Positions 35,994 to 47,639 of a stretch of DNA of 64,000 nt are shown one piece after another. Each line of letters opens with the position of its first letter. The first letter of the stretch is position 1. The stretch covers positions 992,001-1,056,000 of the forward strand of contig NHZP01000018.1 of the NCBI GenBank assembly GCA_003313425.1, in the 5' to 3' direction. The position numbers and the translations under genes are program-made. The stretch is from Pseudopyrenochaeta lycopersici. Its lineage: Eukaryota; Ascomycota; Dothideomycetes; Pleosporales; Pseudopyrenochaetaceae. The notes below the pieces were generated by a model that was not told the origin of the DNA, searched no databases, and saw nothing but the letters and a program-made list of their open reading frames with translations.

Positions 35994-36476
35994 ATATATA
36001 TTAAGAAATTCTACTAAGATATTATTTATTAAGTCTTAGTATATTACTAGTATATTTATTAAGCTAAATAGTATTACTATATACTTATAATATTTATATT
36101 ATATCTTGAAAGTAGTTTTCTATTCTTCTCTTTTCTTTATTCTAATAAAGTTATATATTCTTTTTAAATCTAATATAGTAAAGTATTAAGCTGTTATTAA
36201 TCTATTATATAATTCTTATATATTAAGTAGTAGGTAGTAGTTCTTTTTAGTCATATTATTTAACTTTCTATAGTTAATATATAATTTTAGTACTCTATCT
36301 TTCTTTAGTATAAATATTTAAAGTATTCTACTAAGAACTTAATTTTCCTAATAAAACTCTTTACTAAATTTTTATTAATATATTTCTTTAAAATACCTAG
36401 TTTATAGTTACTAAGGTAGCATATTAGTATAAACTTAAGCTACTTACTTTCTATAAGTTCTATCTTATAGTCTTAT

Positions 36477-36702
36477 TGTGGGTGGAACTTCCTCTGCAGC
36501 TGCAGCGTGCGGTAAGTTATCGTGTATGTAGTAGGTATCTGTGTTCGTGGTAATTATTCTCTATTGTCTACGTACAGTTAAGGAGAGTTCTTATATAGGG
36601 GGTACAGAGCTTTGGCCCTCGTGCCTAAAGCTTCTGTTGTCATGTAATAGCGCGCGACAGCTTAACGTCGTGCGTACCAACCTCATGCATTACGTACGGA
36701 CA
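36477..36702 (+). mobile_element. Solo LTR D (226 bp)
   Basis: TGTGGGTGGAACTTCC to TACGTACGGACA, flanked by the 5-bp duplication CTTAT (36,472-36,476 and 36,703-36,707), with a TATA-like CTTATATAGGG inside. It is unmutated while its A2 host is RIPed. Only one copy is present here. Confidence 0.88.
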
Positions 36703-36782
36703 CTTATAGTTAATATTTTAGTAGTACTCTCTTTCTTACTTTTTTAGTAAATATATCTTTAAATTTTTTATATTCCTTTAAG

Positions 36783-38535
36783 ATTTAAAGTATAAAGTTT
36801 ACTATTTTCTTCTACTAAGATTATAGCTAAGTTTATAGCTAGCTAACAGCCTTTAATAAGCTAAGCGAGAGCCTTACTTAAAGGGCTCTATAATTAACGT
36901 TAAAGGAGCTTATATATAAGGCGGGCCTATTAATTAAGTTAATTAGTAGTATAAGGCGTTTCTATTATCTAAACAGCCTTAGCTATAGCTACTATCTATA
37001 GAGGAGATAGTATATAAATAACTATTAGCGTTAATATAACGTGTTTAGGATAAAACAGGACTAAGCCTGTCGCCTAAAAGACTCTAAAGATATTTAAAGT
37101 TAAGAAAATAGTTATACGTATATAAGGATATATATAGAGAAACTTATCCTTATTAATAAACTGCACCTATTAGCGCGTAAGCCTGTCTATTACTTATCTA
37201 TACGCTATCTTAAGAGGTAAGAAGTAACTAATATTAAGAGGCTATAACTTATAAGACGTATAAGAAGGTATATAAAAAGTAATAATATTCCTCTCTATAT
37301 AGTAAGTATTAAACGTAAGCGTTATATAGCTGCTATAGCTGTCTAGTATAAGAAGGCGATAGCGTCTAATTATACGTGCGGCTGTAAGAATATTAAAATA
37401 CTTTAACTAAGTAAGGCTAAGGTTATTAGTTATTGTTGCAAACAACGCGCTGTGACCTGGGGTACGGTAGGCTCACGTGCGCGCTCACGTGCGCGATCAC
37501 GTGCGCGCTCGCGCACGCGTACACGCTGCTCACGCTCCTACCGTATAATGGCCCCTGTAATAGGCCGTGCTCAGCTCTCCTTTATATAGCTGGCTCTCAA
37601 AGCCTCCTAGACAAAACAGTGGTCCATCTCATAGATCACCTGGGTAACTGTTGCCAAGCTCTCCCTTTTTCCTCCACAGTTATCTATCTATTATTACTTA
37701 CACTAATACTCTAGTTACTAGGTAGCTTAAGCTTAGGACTATACTATAACGCCTAGTAGACTTTACTCTTAAGGATAATAAAGGGAGGTAGTACGTAGCC
37801 TTCAGCGCTTATATACTTAATTATTATTATCTAGTTATAGTTACTAGGCTGTATAATAGTTCCTTATCTAATAGTATTAGAGCTAGTAATAACCTTTAAT
37901 ATTAAGGTAATACCTATTATAAACCTAGTCTTATTAAAGTTATAGGTATCCTTAGTAGCTATCTTATATATCTTAATTATATCCTTTATAAGGCTATACT
38001 AGGCGTTTATTTTTATACGATCTTTATATTTTACGCGCTATAAGTAGAATTTATAGTTCTACTTTATCTAAAGCTCTAACTAAGCCTTAATAAAATAACA
38101 GACCTAGTTCTTACTAAGAGGAAGTAGAGGAGGCTACTAGCCTCGTGTAGTAAGAAGAGCGTCTCCTATCTAACGTACGTTAATAATATAAGGCGGAAAG
38201 CCTTATTAATTAAGCTCTAGTATCTATTAAATAAAGCTCTATTCCTTAGTAGATAATAGCTTACGTTTTCGTGCGTTAATCGTTAAAGGAGGCTAGCAGC
38301 CTTAGAGGCGCCGCTGAAGGAGTGATTAGGGAACGTTAAATAGCTTCACAGCCCTGCTTGTACTATTTATCTGTCTTAAATTAATCGCCTAAGACGCAAG
38401 AAGGACACGACCCTCCTTTTAAGCTACTACAGGCTGTCGTTGGGTAGTTATAATTGTTGTTGTGGAGGCAAGCGCGTTAGTGATGATGAGGTAGGCCGGC
38501 GACTGGTGTTAGCCGGCGGGTAGTGGAACACGTTA
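36783..38535 (-). mobile_element. Pogo-like transposon E3, 3' end truncated, with solo LTR C2 inside
   Basis: Inverted match to E2. The terminal repeat at the right is intact (GATGAGGTAGGCCGGCGAC ... GGAACACGTTA, ending 38,535). The other end stops at 36,783 inside the transposase, so about 0.35 kb and one terminal repeat are missing. The catalytic region is present at about 37,000-38,000, split by C2 (37,434-37,678). Its transposase is stop-riddled. Confidence 0.8.
37434..37678 (-). mobile_element. Solo LTR C2 (245 bp)
   Basis: Inverted copy of C3, nearly base for base. Target duplication GTTAT on both sides (37,429-37,433, 37,679-37,683). It sits in E3, which sits in A2, so it is the youngest layer there. 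Confidence 0.93.
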
Positions 38536-40614
38536 ATTTAGAGGCTAGGCTAAGGCAGGTAGTAACCTTATAGGTTATTATCCTTCCTAGTTTTCTATTT
38601 ACTACTATTATCTAGTAAGGTTTTTTCTTTAAGATAGGCTACAGCCTTACTTTTAATATAGCTATCTTAGAGATATAGTTTACTTATAATCTAGAATCTA
38701 TTAGTACTTTTAGCTCTTTTCCTTAAAGTTTTATTCTAAGTCTAGAGAGGTTCTCTTCCTTTTATTAGATAGCCTACTACTATTTTTTAGTACTATTTAG
38801 TTATAGTTAAATCTCTTATCTAGCTCTAGCCTTCTAGCTATAAGAAGGTTTCGCTTCTAATTTCTTTCTAAAAAAGAGTTATTATTAAAGCTGTTAGTTC
38901 CTTTCTCTAATTTATAACACGTATATCCTACGTTTATATATACCTACTATAATTTATTAGTACATTATTTATTTATAATAATATTTTAGTTAGCTATATA
39001 CTTATTATTATATCTTAGGAAGTAGTTTATTATCTTTTTATCTTATAAGTAGTTAATATAATTATCCTAGTAATAGTTATACTATTACTATTTATACACT
39101 CTCTTTAGTATTAGAAAGTATCCTTCTTATAGTTTAATAACGTAGTAGTAGTTATAATAATTATATATATAATAAAGGTATAATAGTAGCCTATACTAAG
39201 AGTTTCTCTAGTCGTAGTTATAATAAAATAGTTTTTATCCTTTTTCTACTTATATAATAGCTTTTTATTCTATCTATTATTTAGCGTATTTTGTAAAGAA
39301 TCCTTCGCACTTAATATTCTTAATTACGTATTCTTAGTATATATTTTCTATCTTTAAAGGTTTATACTTTATTTTTTAGTTTTAGTACTTTATATATATA
39401 TACTTTCTACTTTACGCTTTCTATAGTACTAGTTTACCTTATATCTCTTTAATTTTATAGTCTAGTACTTATATTTATACTTCCTTAGTATTCTTTATAG
39501 CTAGTAGTTAGTCTTAGTTAACCCTAGTTCTTAGATATAGCTCTAGTAGAACTTTATTATTCTAATTAGTTTCTTAAGTACAAGTAAGTACTTATCTATA
39601 AGTTTCTCTTATTTAGTTATTATCTTACTAAGGTAGTAATAAGAGTCTAGTACTATAGTTAGGAGTAGTAACTACTTCTTAGTCTCTAATTTAAGTATTA
39701 TTAAAGCTATTGATTATATTAACTTTAAGTTAAGAAACTTTATTCTTTTACTTATAATTCTTTATAAAGTATCTTTTCTTCTTATAATTATAGTAATTAC
39801 CTTTTAACTTCTCTATATCTATCTTCTAGTATCTTACTTTCTTATCTCTTTACTTTTTTTTAATATTATCTAAATATTTTAGTTCTAGTTTATTAGAAGT
39901 ATAGTAGCTAGTAGTATAAGTATTTTTAGAGTAGTAAATATAGCCTTTTTATTTACTTATATATATTATTTTTCTTTTCTTATAACTTTATAGTTCTTAG
40001 TTTAATTTAGATAAGTTATTATTAATTCTTATATAGTTATTAATTAAGTTATTAAGATTTATAATAATATATCTTATTCTTATAAGTTCTTCTCTAACTT
40101 ATAGCTTTAAGCCTTATTAGAATATCTTTTTAAGAGCTTTATTATCTTATCTAATAATTCTAGAGTATTATTTAAATCTATTAGTATAGTTAGTAATAGA
40201 AGTGTATTATTTTAATTCTTATATATATTATTCTACTATAATTTTCTTAATCTATATTCTAAAGATTTATTAGATATATTTTTTAAACTTATCCTAATCT
40301 TTAAATATTTTTATATTTTCTATATTAATAATTCTTTAGTCTATATATTATTCTAGTTATAGTATAACTTAGTCTAGTACTTTACTTATAAAGTAAGTAA
40401 TTATAATAAGTACTTTATTACTTTTATTAGTATTCTTATAGAGGTAGAAGTATAAATTAAGTTAGAGTAACTATTCTTTAAGGTATTATTAGTTACTACT
40501 AAATATAGTAGGTTTACTAATAAAGCAACTCTTAGTAGATATAGTTAAAGAGTTAAGAGTAGCTATATATTTACTAGTATTACTTATCTTAAAGGTAATT
40601 AAAATATTAAAGAT

Positions 40615-40883
40615 TTAATTAAGTAGTTATAATATAAAGTAACTAGTATTAACTAGTTAGGCTCTTTAGAGTATTCTATAGATATATAATACTAGGTTAG
40701 TTAAATATAGAAGTATTAGATAGTAGTATACTTATAGATTAACTAAAGGTAATTATAATGTGCTATAGGGGCTATATTATGCGAGTCTATATACATAATT
40801 ATCCTATAGGATTCCTGTAAGGCCTCCTCTAGGTTTTCTAGGTTTGTCTCCGTCCTATGGGACATAGTCCGTCTTGGCGTGGG
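40615..40883 (-). repeat. Truncated 5' LTR of A2
   Basis: It follows the A-LTR from TATTAAAGATTTAATT to CTTGGCGTGGG, then breaks off 130 bp early at 40,883. Its last 50 bases are unmutated whereas the first part is RIPed. Confidence 0.75.
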
Positions 40884-41401
40884 CACTAGGTGCCGCAATA
40901 ATTCGTGAGACGTTTTCTGCTGAGGTAATCAACCCCGCCAAACCTAACCCATCTCATCTCGACAGTGAATGTTCACAAGGCCACAATAACATGGAATTGC
41001 GCTCAAATAAAGTATATAATAGCTCATTTAAAAGGCTAAAGACTCCTAAACAAAATCCTGTACTCAAGGTACCTAATACTAAAGAGCGCGCCTACTTTTT
41101 CTAGCATATAGACTATAGACAGCCTAGCAAGAAGATTAAGGATATAAACGCTTAACATAGGATAAGTAGAGCTACAGGTAATAGATAGCGTAAGGAGTAT
41201 AAGAGATAGGGTAATGCTTACTATGTAAGAAAGAGGGGGAGCCTAAAAAGGAGTATAAAGCTTAGGAGGCCTTAGTAAGTAAATATTTAAAAGTTAGAGC
41301 TACTCCTAGAAAATTCTACTAACCCTGTAAGAGATAAGCCCTATTAAATTTAAGCTAAAGTAAATAATATTCTGCTCTATTTATAATCTATAGAGTATAA
41401 C
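40884..41401. other. Unidentified patch between two A-family LTRs
   Basis: The first 220 bp are GC-normal (CACTAGGTGCCGCAAT onward) and contain a plus-strand frame, MELRSNKVYNSS ... KERAYFF, from 40,992 to a TAG at 41,102, after which TAA/TAG stops appear at likely Gln codons up to 41,400. This could be a RIPed gene fragment. I do not recognise it. Confidence 0.35.
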
Positions 41402-42083
41402 TGTTAAAGATCTAATTAAGTTGTTACAATATAAAGCAACTGGTGTTAACTAGTAGTATCTTTAGAGTATTCTGTAGATGTGCAGGCTAGGTTAAAGGTA
41501 GAAGTATTAAATAGTAGGATACTTATAGATTATCTAAAGTTAATTATAATATGCTATAGGGCTACATTATGCGAGTCTATATATATAGTTATCTTATAGA
41601 ATTCCTATAAGGCCCCCTCTAGGATTTCTAGGTATATCTCTGTCCTATAGGATATAGTCTGTCTTAGCATAGGTTTTCTAAGATTACGTAATTCTAGCGT
41701 TATTAGTTAGTTTAGAGGCTTAGTCTCTTCGTTAGTTATCTGTGCCTCCTCCTACATCCTTATAACTGCTGCCTTCTTACTTCCTACTCGTAATACTATC
41801 CTCCCCTTTAGTCCTTATACCCTTATAACTAACTTATAGCTTCTTATAGTACTACCTATTATTATTCTATTAGAGATTATATAAACACTATTAGTTAGGT
41901 TACTATAGTTTCTTATAAATATTACTTAAAAAAGAAGTTAGAGTGTAGGATATTATTATTAAAAGAGAAGTATAGAAATTATTATTAAAATAGGGTGTTA
42001 TTATACGAGCTAGTAGATATACTAGTTCTAAACTTTTCTTATTTAGATAAGGAAGTAGCTTAGTTAGATGCGCAGGAAGCTAA
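41402..42083 (-). mobile_element. A-family gypsy A4: 3' LTR and 3' internal end
   Basis: LTR 41,402-41,795 (394 bp, inverted) and internal sequence 41,796-42,083 matching 32,784-33,070 of A2. It stops at GGAAGCTAA where the LTR of A3 begins; A2 continues there with AGCTAATAA, so A3 inserted into A4. Confidence 0.8.
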
Positions 42084-42479
42084 TGTTACGAACAGGAAGT
42101 GGGAAGGCGGCGGTTATGAGGATGTGGGAGGAGGCACGGACGACCAAACGAGGAGACCGAGCCTCTGAACCAACCGATGACGCCAGGATCACGTGATCCC
42201 AGGAAACCCACGCCAAGACAGACTATGTCCTATAGGACAGAGACAAACCTAGAGATCCTAGAGGGGGCCTTATAGGAATCCCATAAGATAATTATATATA
42301 TAGACTTACATAATGTAGCCCTATAGTATATTGTAATTAACTTAAGATAATCTATAAGTATACTACTATTTAATACTTCTACCTTTAATCTAGCCTGCAC
42401 ATCTACAGAATACTCTAAAGATACTAACTAGTTAACACTAGTTACTTTATATTATAAGTACTTAATTAGATCTTTAACA
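42084..42479 (+). repeat. 5' LTR of A3
   Basis: 396 bp with TGTTA/TAACA ends. This is the best preserved A-family LTR in the window, useful as reference for the other four. Confidence 0.88.
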
Positions 42480-42599
42480 TTTTAATTACCCTTAAGATAA
42501 GCAGCCCTAGCAAATACGTAGCCACCCTTAACTCTTTAACTGTAACTACTAAGGGTCGCCTAATTAGCAAACTAACTACGTTTAGCAGTAACTAATAAC

Positions 42600-43400
42600 A
42601 CCTTAAGGGATAGTTACTCTAACTTAACCTATATTTCTATCTCTATAAGGATATTAATAAAAGTAATAAGGCACCTATTATGATTACTTACCTTACAGGT
42701 AAGGCGCTAGACTAGGTTACACTATAACTAGAGTAATACATAGACTAAGGAATTATTAACGCAGATAACACAGAAATATTTAAAGATTAGGATAAGTTTA
42801 AAAATATATCTAATAAATTTTTAGAATACAGACTAAGAAAGTCGCAGCAGAAAGACACATACAGGAACTTAAGCAACATACTTCTATCGCTAACTATACT
42901 AATAGGTTTAAACAGTACTCTACAATTATTAGATAGGATAACGAGGCTCTTAAATAAATGTTCTAACAGGGCCTAAAACTACAGGTTAGGGAGGAACTTA
43001 TAAGAACAGGATGCATTATAAAAGACCTTAATAACCTAATTAATAACTATATAAGAATTAATAATAACTTATATAAACTTAACTAGGAACTATAAAGCTA
43101 TAGAAAAAGAAGAATAACCTATACAGGTAAACAGAAAGGCTATATTTACTACCTAAAGAACACTCGCACTACTAGATACTACACTTCTAATAAACTAGAA
43201 CTAATATATCTAGATAACGTTAATAAGAAGTAAAGAAATAGGAAGGTAGGAAACTAGAAGACAGATATAGAGAAGATAAAAAGTAATTACTATAATTATA
43301 GGAAGAAGGGACACTTTATAAAGAATTATAGATAAAAGAATAAGGTTACTTAACTTAAAGTTAATATAATTAAAAACTTTAATAACACCTAATTTAAGGA
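42600..43400 (+). pseudogene. gag: A3 Gag relic with a Cys-to-Tyr zinc knuckle
   Basis: Protein-like plus-strand sequence precedes a CCHC nucleic-acid-binding motif at 43,288-43,329 that reads YYNYRKKGHFIKNY. The spacing x2-x4-x4 and the Gly-His are kept but all three Cys are now Tyr (TGY to TAY, a G-to-A change). Gag would form the particle and bind RNA; this copy could not. Confidence 0.65.
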
Positions 43401-46400
43401 CTAGGAGGTAGTTACTACACCTAACTATAGTACTAGACCCTTATTACTACTATAGTAAGATAATAACTAGATTATAGGAACCTATAGACAGGTTCCCTTA
43501 AATACTTAGGAAATTAACTAGAATAATAAGGCTCTAGCAGAACTATATCTAGAGACCCTAGTTAACTAGGACTAACTACTACTTATAGAAAGTATTAAGG
43601 AAGCATAAGCACTAGATAACAAAATATAGAGGATATAAGGTATAGCAGTACTATAGAAAATACACAGCAGAAAATACGTATGTATGCGATGCTAGGACTA
43701 GAAGATAAAGTGCAAACCCTTAAATTAGAATAATATATATTAGGAATACGTAATAGAGAATATTAAGTATATTAGATTCTCTACGGAGCGAGCTAAATAA
43801 TAAATTAAATAAAAAGCCTTAGCCTAAGTAGAGAAAGGATAAAAACTCTTCTAATATAACTACAATTAGAGAAACCTAAAACACGGGCTACTATTATACC
43901 TCTGCTGCACATATAATTACTATAATTACTATTACGCTATTAAGCTATAAGAAGGACACTTCCTAATACTAAAAGGGGCGTGTAAATAGTAATAGTATAA
44001 CTGTTAAAGGGATAATTGTATTAACTACTTATAGGACAAACAAACAATAAATTATTTCCTAGGACACAATAACGAGCACACTGTAAACTAAAACATTATT
44101 ATAAATAAATAATGCACTAATAAATTATAGCAGACTTATATAAATCTAGGATGTAAGCGCTATAAGCTAGAAAAGGAAGCAAACAGTTTTAAGGAAAATT
44201 CTTTTTTAGATAGAAACTAAAAACTAAACCTTCCTATAGCAAGAAGGCTAGAACTAGACGAGGGATTCGTCTATAACTAGATAACACTAATAAGCAGTGT
44301 TAGGCTATCTAATAAAAGGAAGAGGGTCTCTTCTAACTTAGAATAAAACTCTAAGGAAAAGAGCTAAAGGCACTAATAGATTCTAGGTTATAAGTAAACT
44401 ATATCTCTAAGACAGCTATGTTAAAAGCAAGGCTATAACCTGTCTTAAAGAAAACACCCTACTAGATAACAGTAGCAAACAGAAAATTAGGAGGAATAGT
44501 AACTTATAAGGTTACTACCAGCGTTAAAGCTATATATTAACTACAGGAAGCTAAACGACATTACTAAAAAGAATTACTACCCGCTACCTAATATATAAGA
44601 ACTACGCGACAGATTAATAAGAGCTTAATATTTTACTGCGCTAGACCTAAGAGGAGTATATAACCTTATTAGAATAAAGAAGGGAGAGGAATAGAAAACT
44701 GCCTTTAGGATACGATATAGACATTATAAGTACACAGTAATACCCTTTAGCCTTATAAACGCACCAGCAACGTGTTAAGACTTAATTAATAACGTCTTAG
44801 CAGAATGTCTTAACATATATACTATAGCCTACCTAGACAACATCCTAGTCTACTCTAAGAACATAGATAAATATAAGAGACATATTAAGGAAGTACTACG
44901 ATAACTAAGGAACTATTATCTTAAGTTAAAACTAGAGAAATGCGAATTTTATAAAGAAGAAGTAGAATTCTTAAGATATATAGTTAGAAGATAAGGAGTA
45001 TAGATTAGTAAATCTAAGGTTAGGATAATCTAAGAATAGAAGATACTATAAACAGTTAAGGATATCTAGTTATTCTTAAGATTTATTAACTTTAATTAAT
45101 AATTTATTAAGGACTTTGCTAAGATTACAGCACCCTTAATAAGACTAATAAAAAAAGAGGAAAAATAGGACTAGAATAAAGAATAATAATAAGCCTTTAA
45201 AATACTAAAAGAAGCATGCGTAGCTAAACTAGTACTTATATTATTTACTAGTAAATAACTACTAAAGATTAAAACAGACGCATTAGACTTCGTAATTAGA
45301 GTAGTAGCTTTACAGAAGAAGAATAGAAAATAGCACCCTATAGCGTATTACTTGCGTAAATTCTTATAAATAGAAGAGTAATACGATATCTATAATAAAG
45401 AACTAAAAGCTATTATTAACGTACTGTAATATTAGAGAGTATATGCAGAAAGTTACTTAGAACTTACTATTTATACTAACTACTAGAACCTAATATACTT
45501 TACGATAATAAAATAACTAAATTAAAGATAAGTAAGATAGTTAGAACTCCTAAGATAATATAAGTTTAAGATTATCTATATACTAGGGAAAGAAAATAGA
45601 AGAGTAAATACACTAAGCAGGAGATATAATGTAATAGGGAAGAAAACTAAAGTTTGTATAGCGATCTTAAAGATAAATAAGGACGGAACTCTAGGACCTT
45701 TACAGGAATGTTACGTAATCTTAAAAATATAAGCAGAAGTTCCTAAGAACCTACACGAAGCTATTATCTAATAATACTACGATAATCTAATATACGGACA
45801 CTTAGGAATTACGAAAATAATAGAACTTATCTAATAAAACTATTATATTATAAACTTTAGGTAAAAAGTAGAAATATATATTAAAAAATGTGTACTCTGC
45901 TAACAAAATAAACATACTACTTATACACCCTACAGTAAGTCGCAGGTAATTAAGATACCTATAAAACTATAGGAAGATATAGTAATAGACTTTATTACAG
46001 ATTTACCAAAGTCTATAGATAAAGTAACTAGATATAAGTATAATGCGATATGCAACGTAGTATACAGATATATTAAATACGCAGAGTTTATACTATTTAA
46101 GAAAAATTTTACAGTACTATAACTCGCGGAAATAATAAAAGACTAAATATTCTAATACTATAGTATACTAAAAACTATTATTAGTAATAGAGATAAGTTA
46201 TTTATATCTAATTTCTAGTTAACCTTTATAGCTAAGATAGGTACTTAAAGGAAACTATTTATAGTATACTACCTAGAAACTAATAGATAAATAGAATAAA
46301 TAAACAGAACCTTAAAATAATACTTACAAACGTACTGTAATAAATAATAGAATAACTAGGTATTATTATTACCTACAGTATAAATCGCGTTTAATAATAG

Positions 46401-47130
46401 TAAATCTGAAGTAATAGGCGAAACACTGTTCTACGCCTATCACGGGAAATACCTAAATCTATTTAAAAGAAACTTTCTAAGTGTTAAAGCGGAAGCTGTA
46501 GTTAGAATAGTAGGAGAACTGCAGGTAACGCTAAAATAGTTATAAGAAAGACTTAAGAAAAGATAAGGATAATAAATTTTATATATTAATAAGAAAAGAA
46601 AAACAGCGCCTTAGCTAAAAAAAGGGGATAAAGTATATTTACTTATAAAAAACCTATATATAAAATAACCTAATAAGAGATTAGACTATATTAAAGTTAG
46701 ACTGTTTTTAGTTAAATAACGTAACAGACTAGTTATATATATATTAGAACTACCTAAAGATATAAGAATCTACCTAAGGTTCTATATTAAACTGTTAGAA
46801 CCTGTACACCTAGTAACGCTACTATAGAAAACCTTTAGGTATAAGACTAAAGAAGAAATAGAGTATAAAGTTAAGAAAATCTTTAATATGCGATATTCTA
46901 AGATTATAGAAGATAAGTATAAAGAGAACAAGTACCTAGTTAAATAGAAAGTGTACCCTAACTCTAAGAATACTTAGGAACTAAAATTAAACTTAGGAAA
47001 CTATAAGGAATAAATTAGCGAATATAACTATGATAGGGAACAGAAAGAACTTAGATACTAGAATTATAACTAACCTAATCTAACAACGTAATTCCTAAAG
47101 GAAGAGGATTACCTTTAAGCTAGGATAGAG
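43400..47130 (+). pseudogene. pol: A3 Pol relic: RT, RNase H, integrase, chromodomain-like end
   Basis: RT motif AYLDNILVYSKN near 44,826-44,862 (YxDD has become YLDN). RNase H sequence around 45,260-45,500 (LKIKTDALDF, HPIAYYLRKF, YNKELKAII). Integrase: GHLGITKIIELI and KCVLC near 45,800-45,900, DFITDLPKSIDKVTRYKY near 45,990-46,040. C-terminal chromodomain-like stretch KYLVK-KVYPNSKNT-EL near 46,930-46,985. Stops are frequent TAA/TAG. It is the same lineage as A2 and a relative of F1/F2. Confidence 0.8.
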
Positions 47131-47181
47131 TGAAAACGCTCTAGTCTAGGGCAGAAGTACTAGGCATTAGCCCTTGCTTAA

Positions 47182-47403
47182 TGTCACGGTAACCACCATG
47201 GTTCCCGCAACACCTGAATTAGCTAGCCCTGTCGAGGCCTGAGCTTAAGCACAGGCCTAGCCCCTGAGTATTCTTCTGCACCTAAGTTTCTATTCTCTTC
47301 TCTTCTTTACGCAATATCTTATATTATACCTAAGATTGTACGTAGTATAATAATTAAGCTATTAGTTAAGCGTTAAAATCCCTACTTATAGCCTCTTATA
47401 ATA
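47182..47403 (+). repeat. 5' LTR of B
   Basis: 222 bp; it keeps GGCCTGAGCTTAAGC and AGGCCTAGCCCCTGAG in common with the 3' LTR. Confidence 0.88.
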
Positions 47404-47639
47404 TTATATTACATTATTTACTATAGCCTCTTAAGAAAATATAGATCTATTTTAGCTTATCCTATAATAGCTATAGGAACTAAGAGTTAGTAGTAAAGTA
47501 TTAAAAGCTAGAAATAAAGCCTTATAGGCCTCTCTATCTAAGCAGGAAGCCTGCTATTATAAAGAGATAGTAACTCTATACTAAGAACTTAAGGTAATTA
47601 AGATAAAGTTTACTACTACTCTAGCTATTATAATAACTA

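Larger units (their letters stand above)
33280..40600 (-). pseudogene. pol: A2 Gag-Pol relic
   Basis: Minus-strand protein-like sequence follows the A3 order: gag and zinc-knuckle side at the right, then protease (about 38.5-38.8 kb), RT with YLDN (35,602-35,613; second Asp lost), RNase H, integrase (DFI-DLPKSIDKVTRYKY around 34,430-34,480) and a chromodomain-like tail near 33.5-33.6 kb. It is split by E3 and three solo LTRs. Stops are very dense, so it is dead. Confidence 0.65.
32384..40883 (-). mobile_element. A-family gypsy A2, minus strand, carrying three solo LTRs and pogo E3
   Basis: Its 3' LTR is 32,384-32,783 (400 bp) and its truncated 5' LTR 40,615-40,883. The internal part matches A3 (42,480-47,181) inverted: the chromodomain/integrase tail near 33,300-34,000, integrase core near 34,430-34,480, and the RT motif YTIAYLDNILVY with YLDN at 35,602-35,613. 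Protease-side sequence reappears at 38,536-38,720. Insertions: solo LTRs at 35,628, 36,477 and 37,434, and E3 at 36,783-38,535. RIP is heavy and both strands are affected. Confidence 0.8.
42084..47181 (+). mobile_element. A-family gypsy A3, plus strand, cut at its 3' end by element B
   Basis: 5' LTR 42,084-42,479 (TGTTACGAACAGG to GATCTTTAACA). The first 170 bp of this LTR are almost free of RIP (CACGTGATCC, GGCGGCGGTTATGAGG). Gag and pol follow. At 47,181 the sequence, still matching the A2 3' region, stops at CCCTTGCTTAA and element B begins, so its 3' LTR is missing here. There may also be a deletion between protease and RT near 44,520 relative to A2. Confidence 0.85.

Noticed and set aside
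35717..36039. Overlapping ORFs of 77 and 88 codons on both strands at 35,717-36,039.
   Set aside because: They are produced by the GC-rich repeat section of solo LTR C1, and their His/Arg/Ala repeats mirror the CACGTG array.
36541..36747. 68-codon plus-strand ORF.
   Set aside because: It starts in solo LTR D and runs over its end into RIPed A2 sequence.
37433..37714. 93-codon ORF here and the 104-codon ORF at 51,246-51,560, almost identical proteins.
   Set aside because: Both are the same frame through solo LTRs C2 and C3, bounded by target duplications; no gene.
40874..41104. 76-codon ORF starting with ATG at 40,874.
   Set aside because: Its start lies in the truncated A-family LTR, so this start is not genuine; only the part after 40,990 is protein-like and is reported as an unidentified patch.
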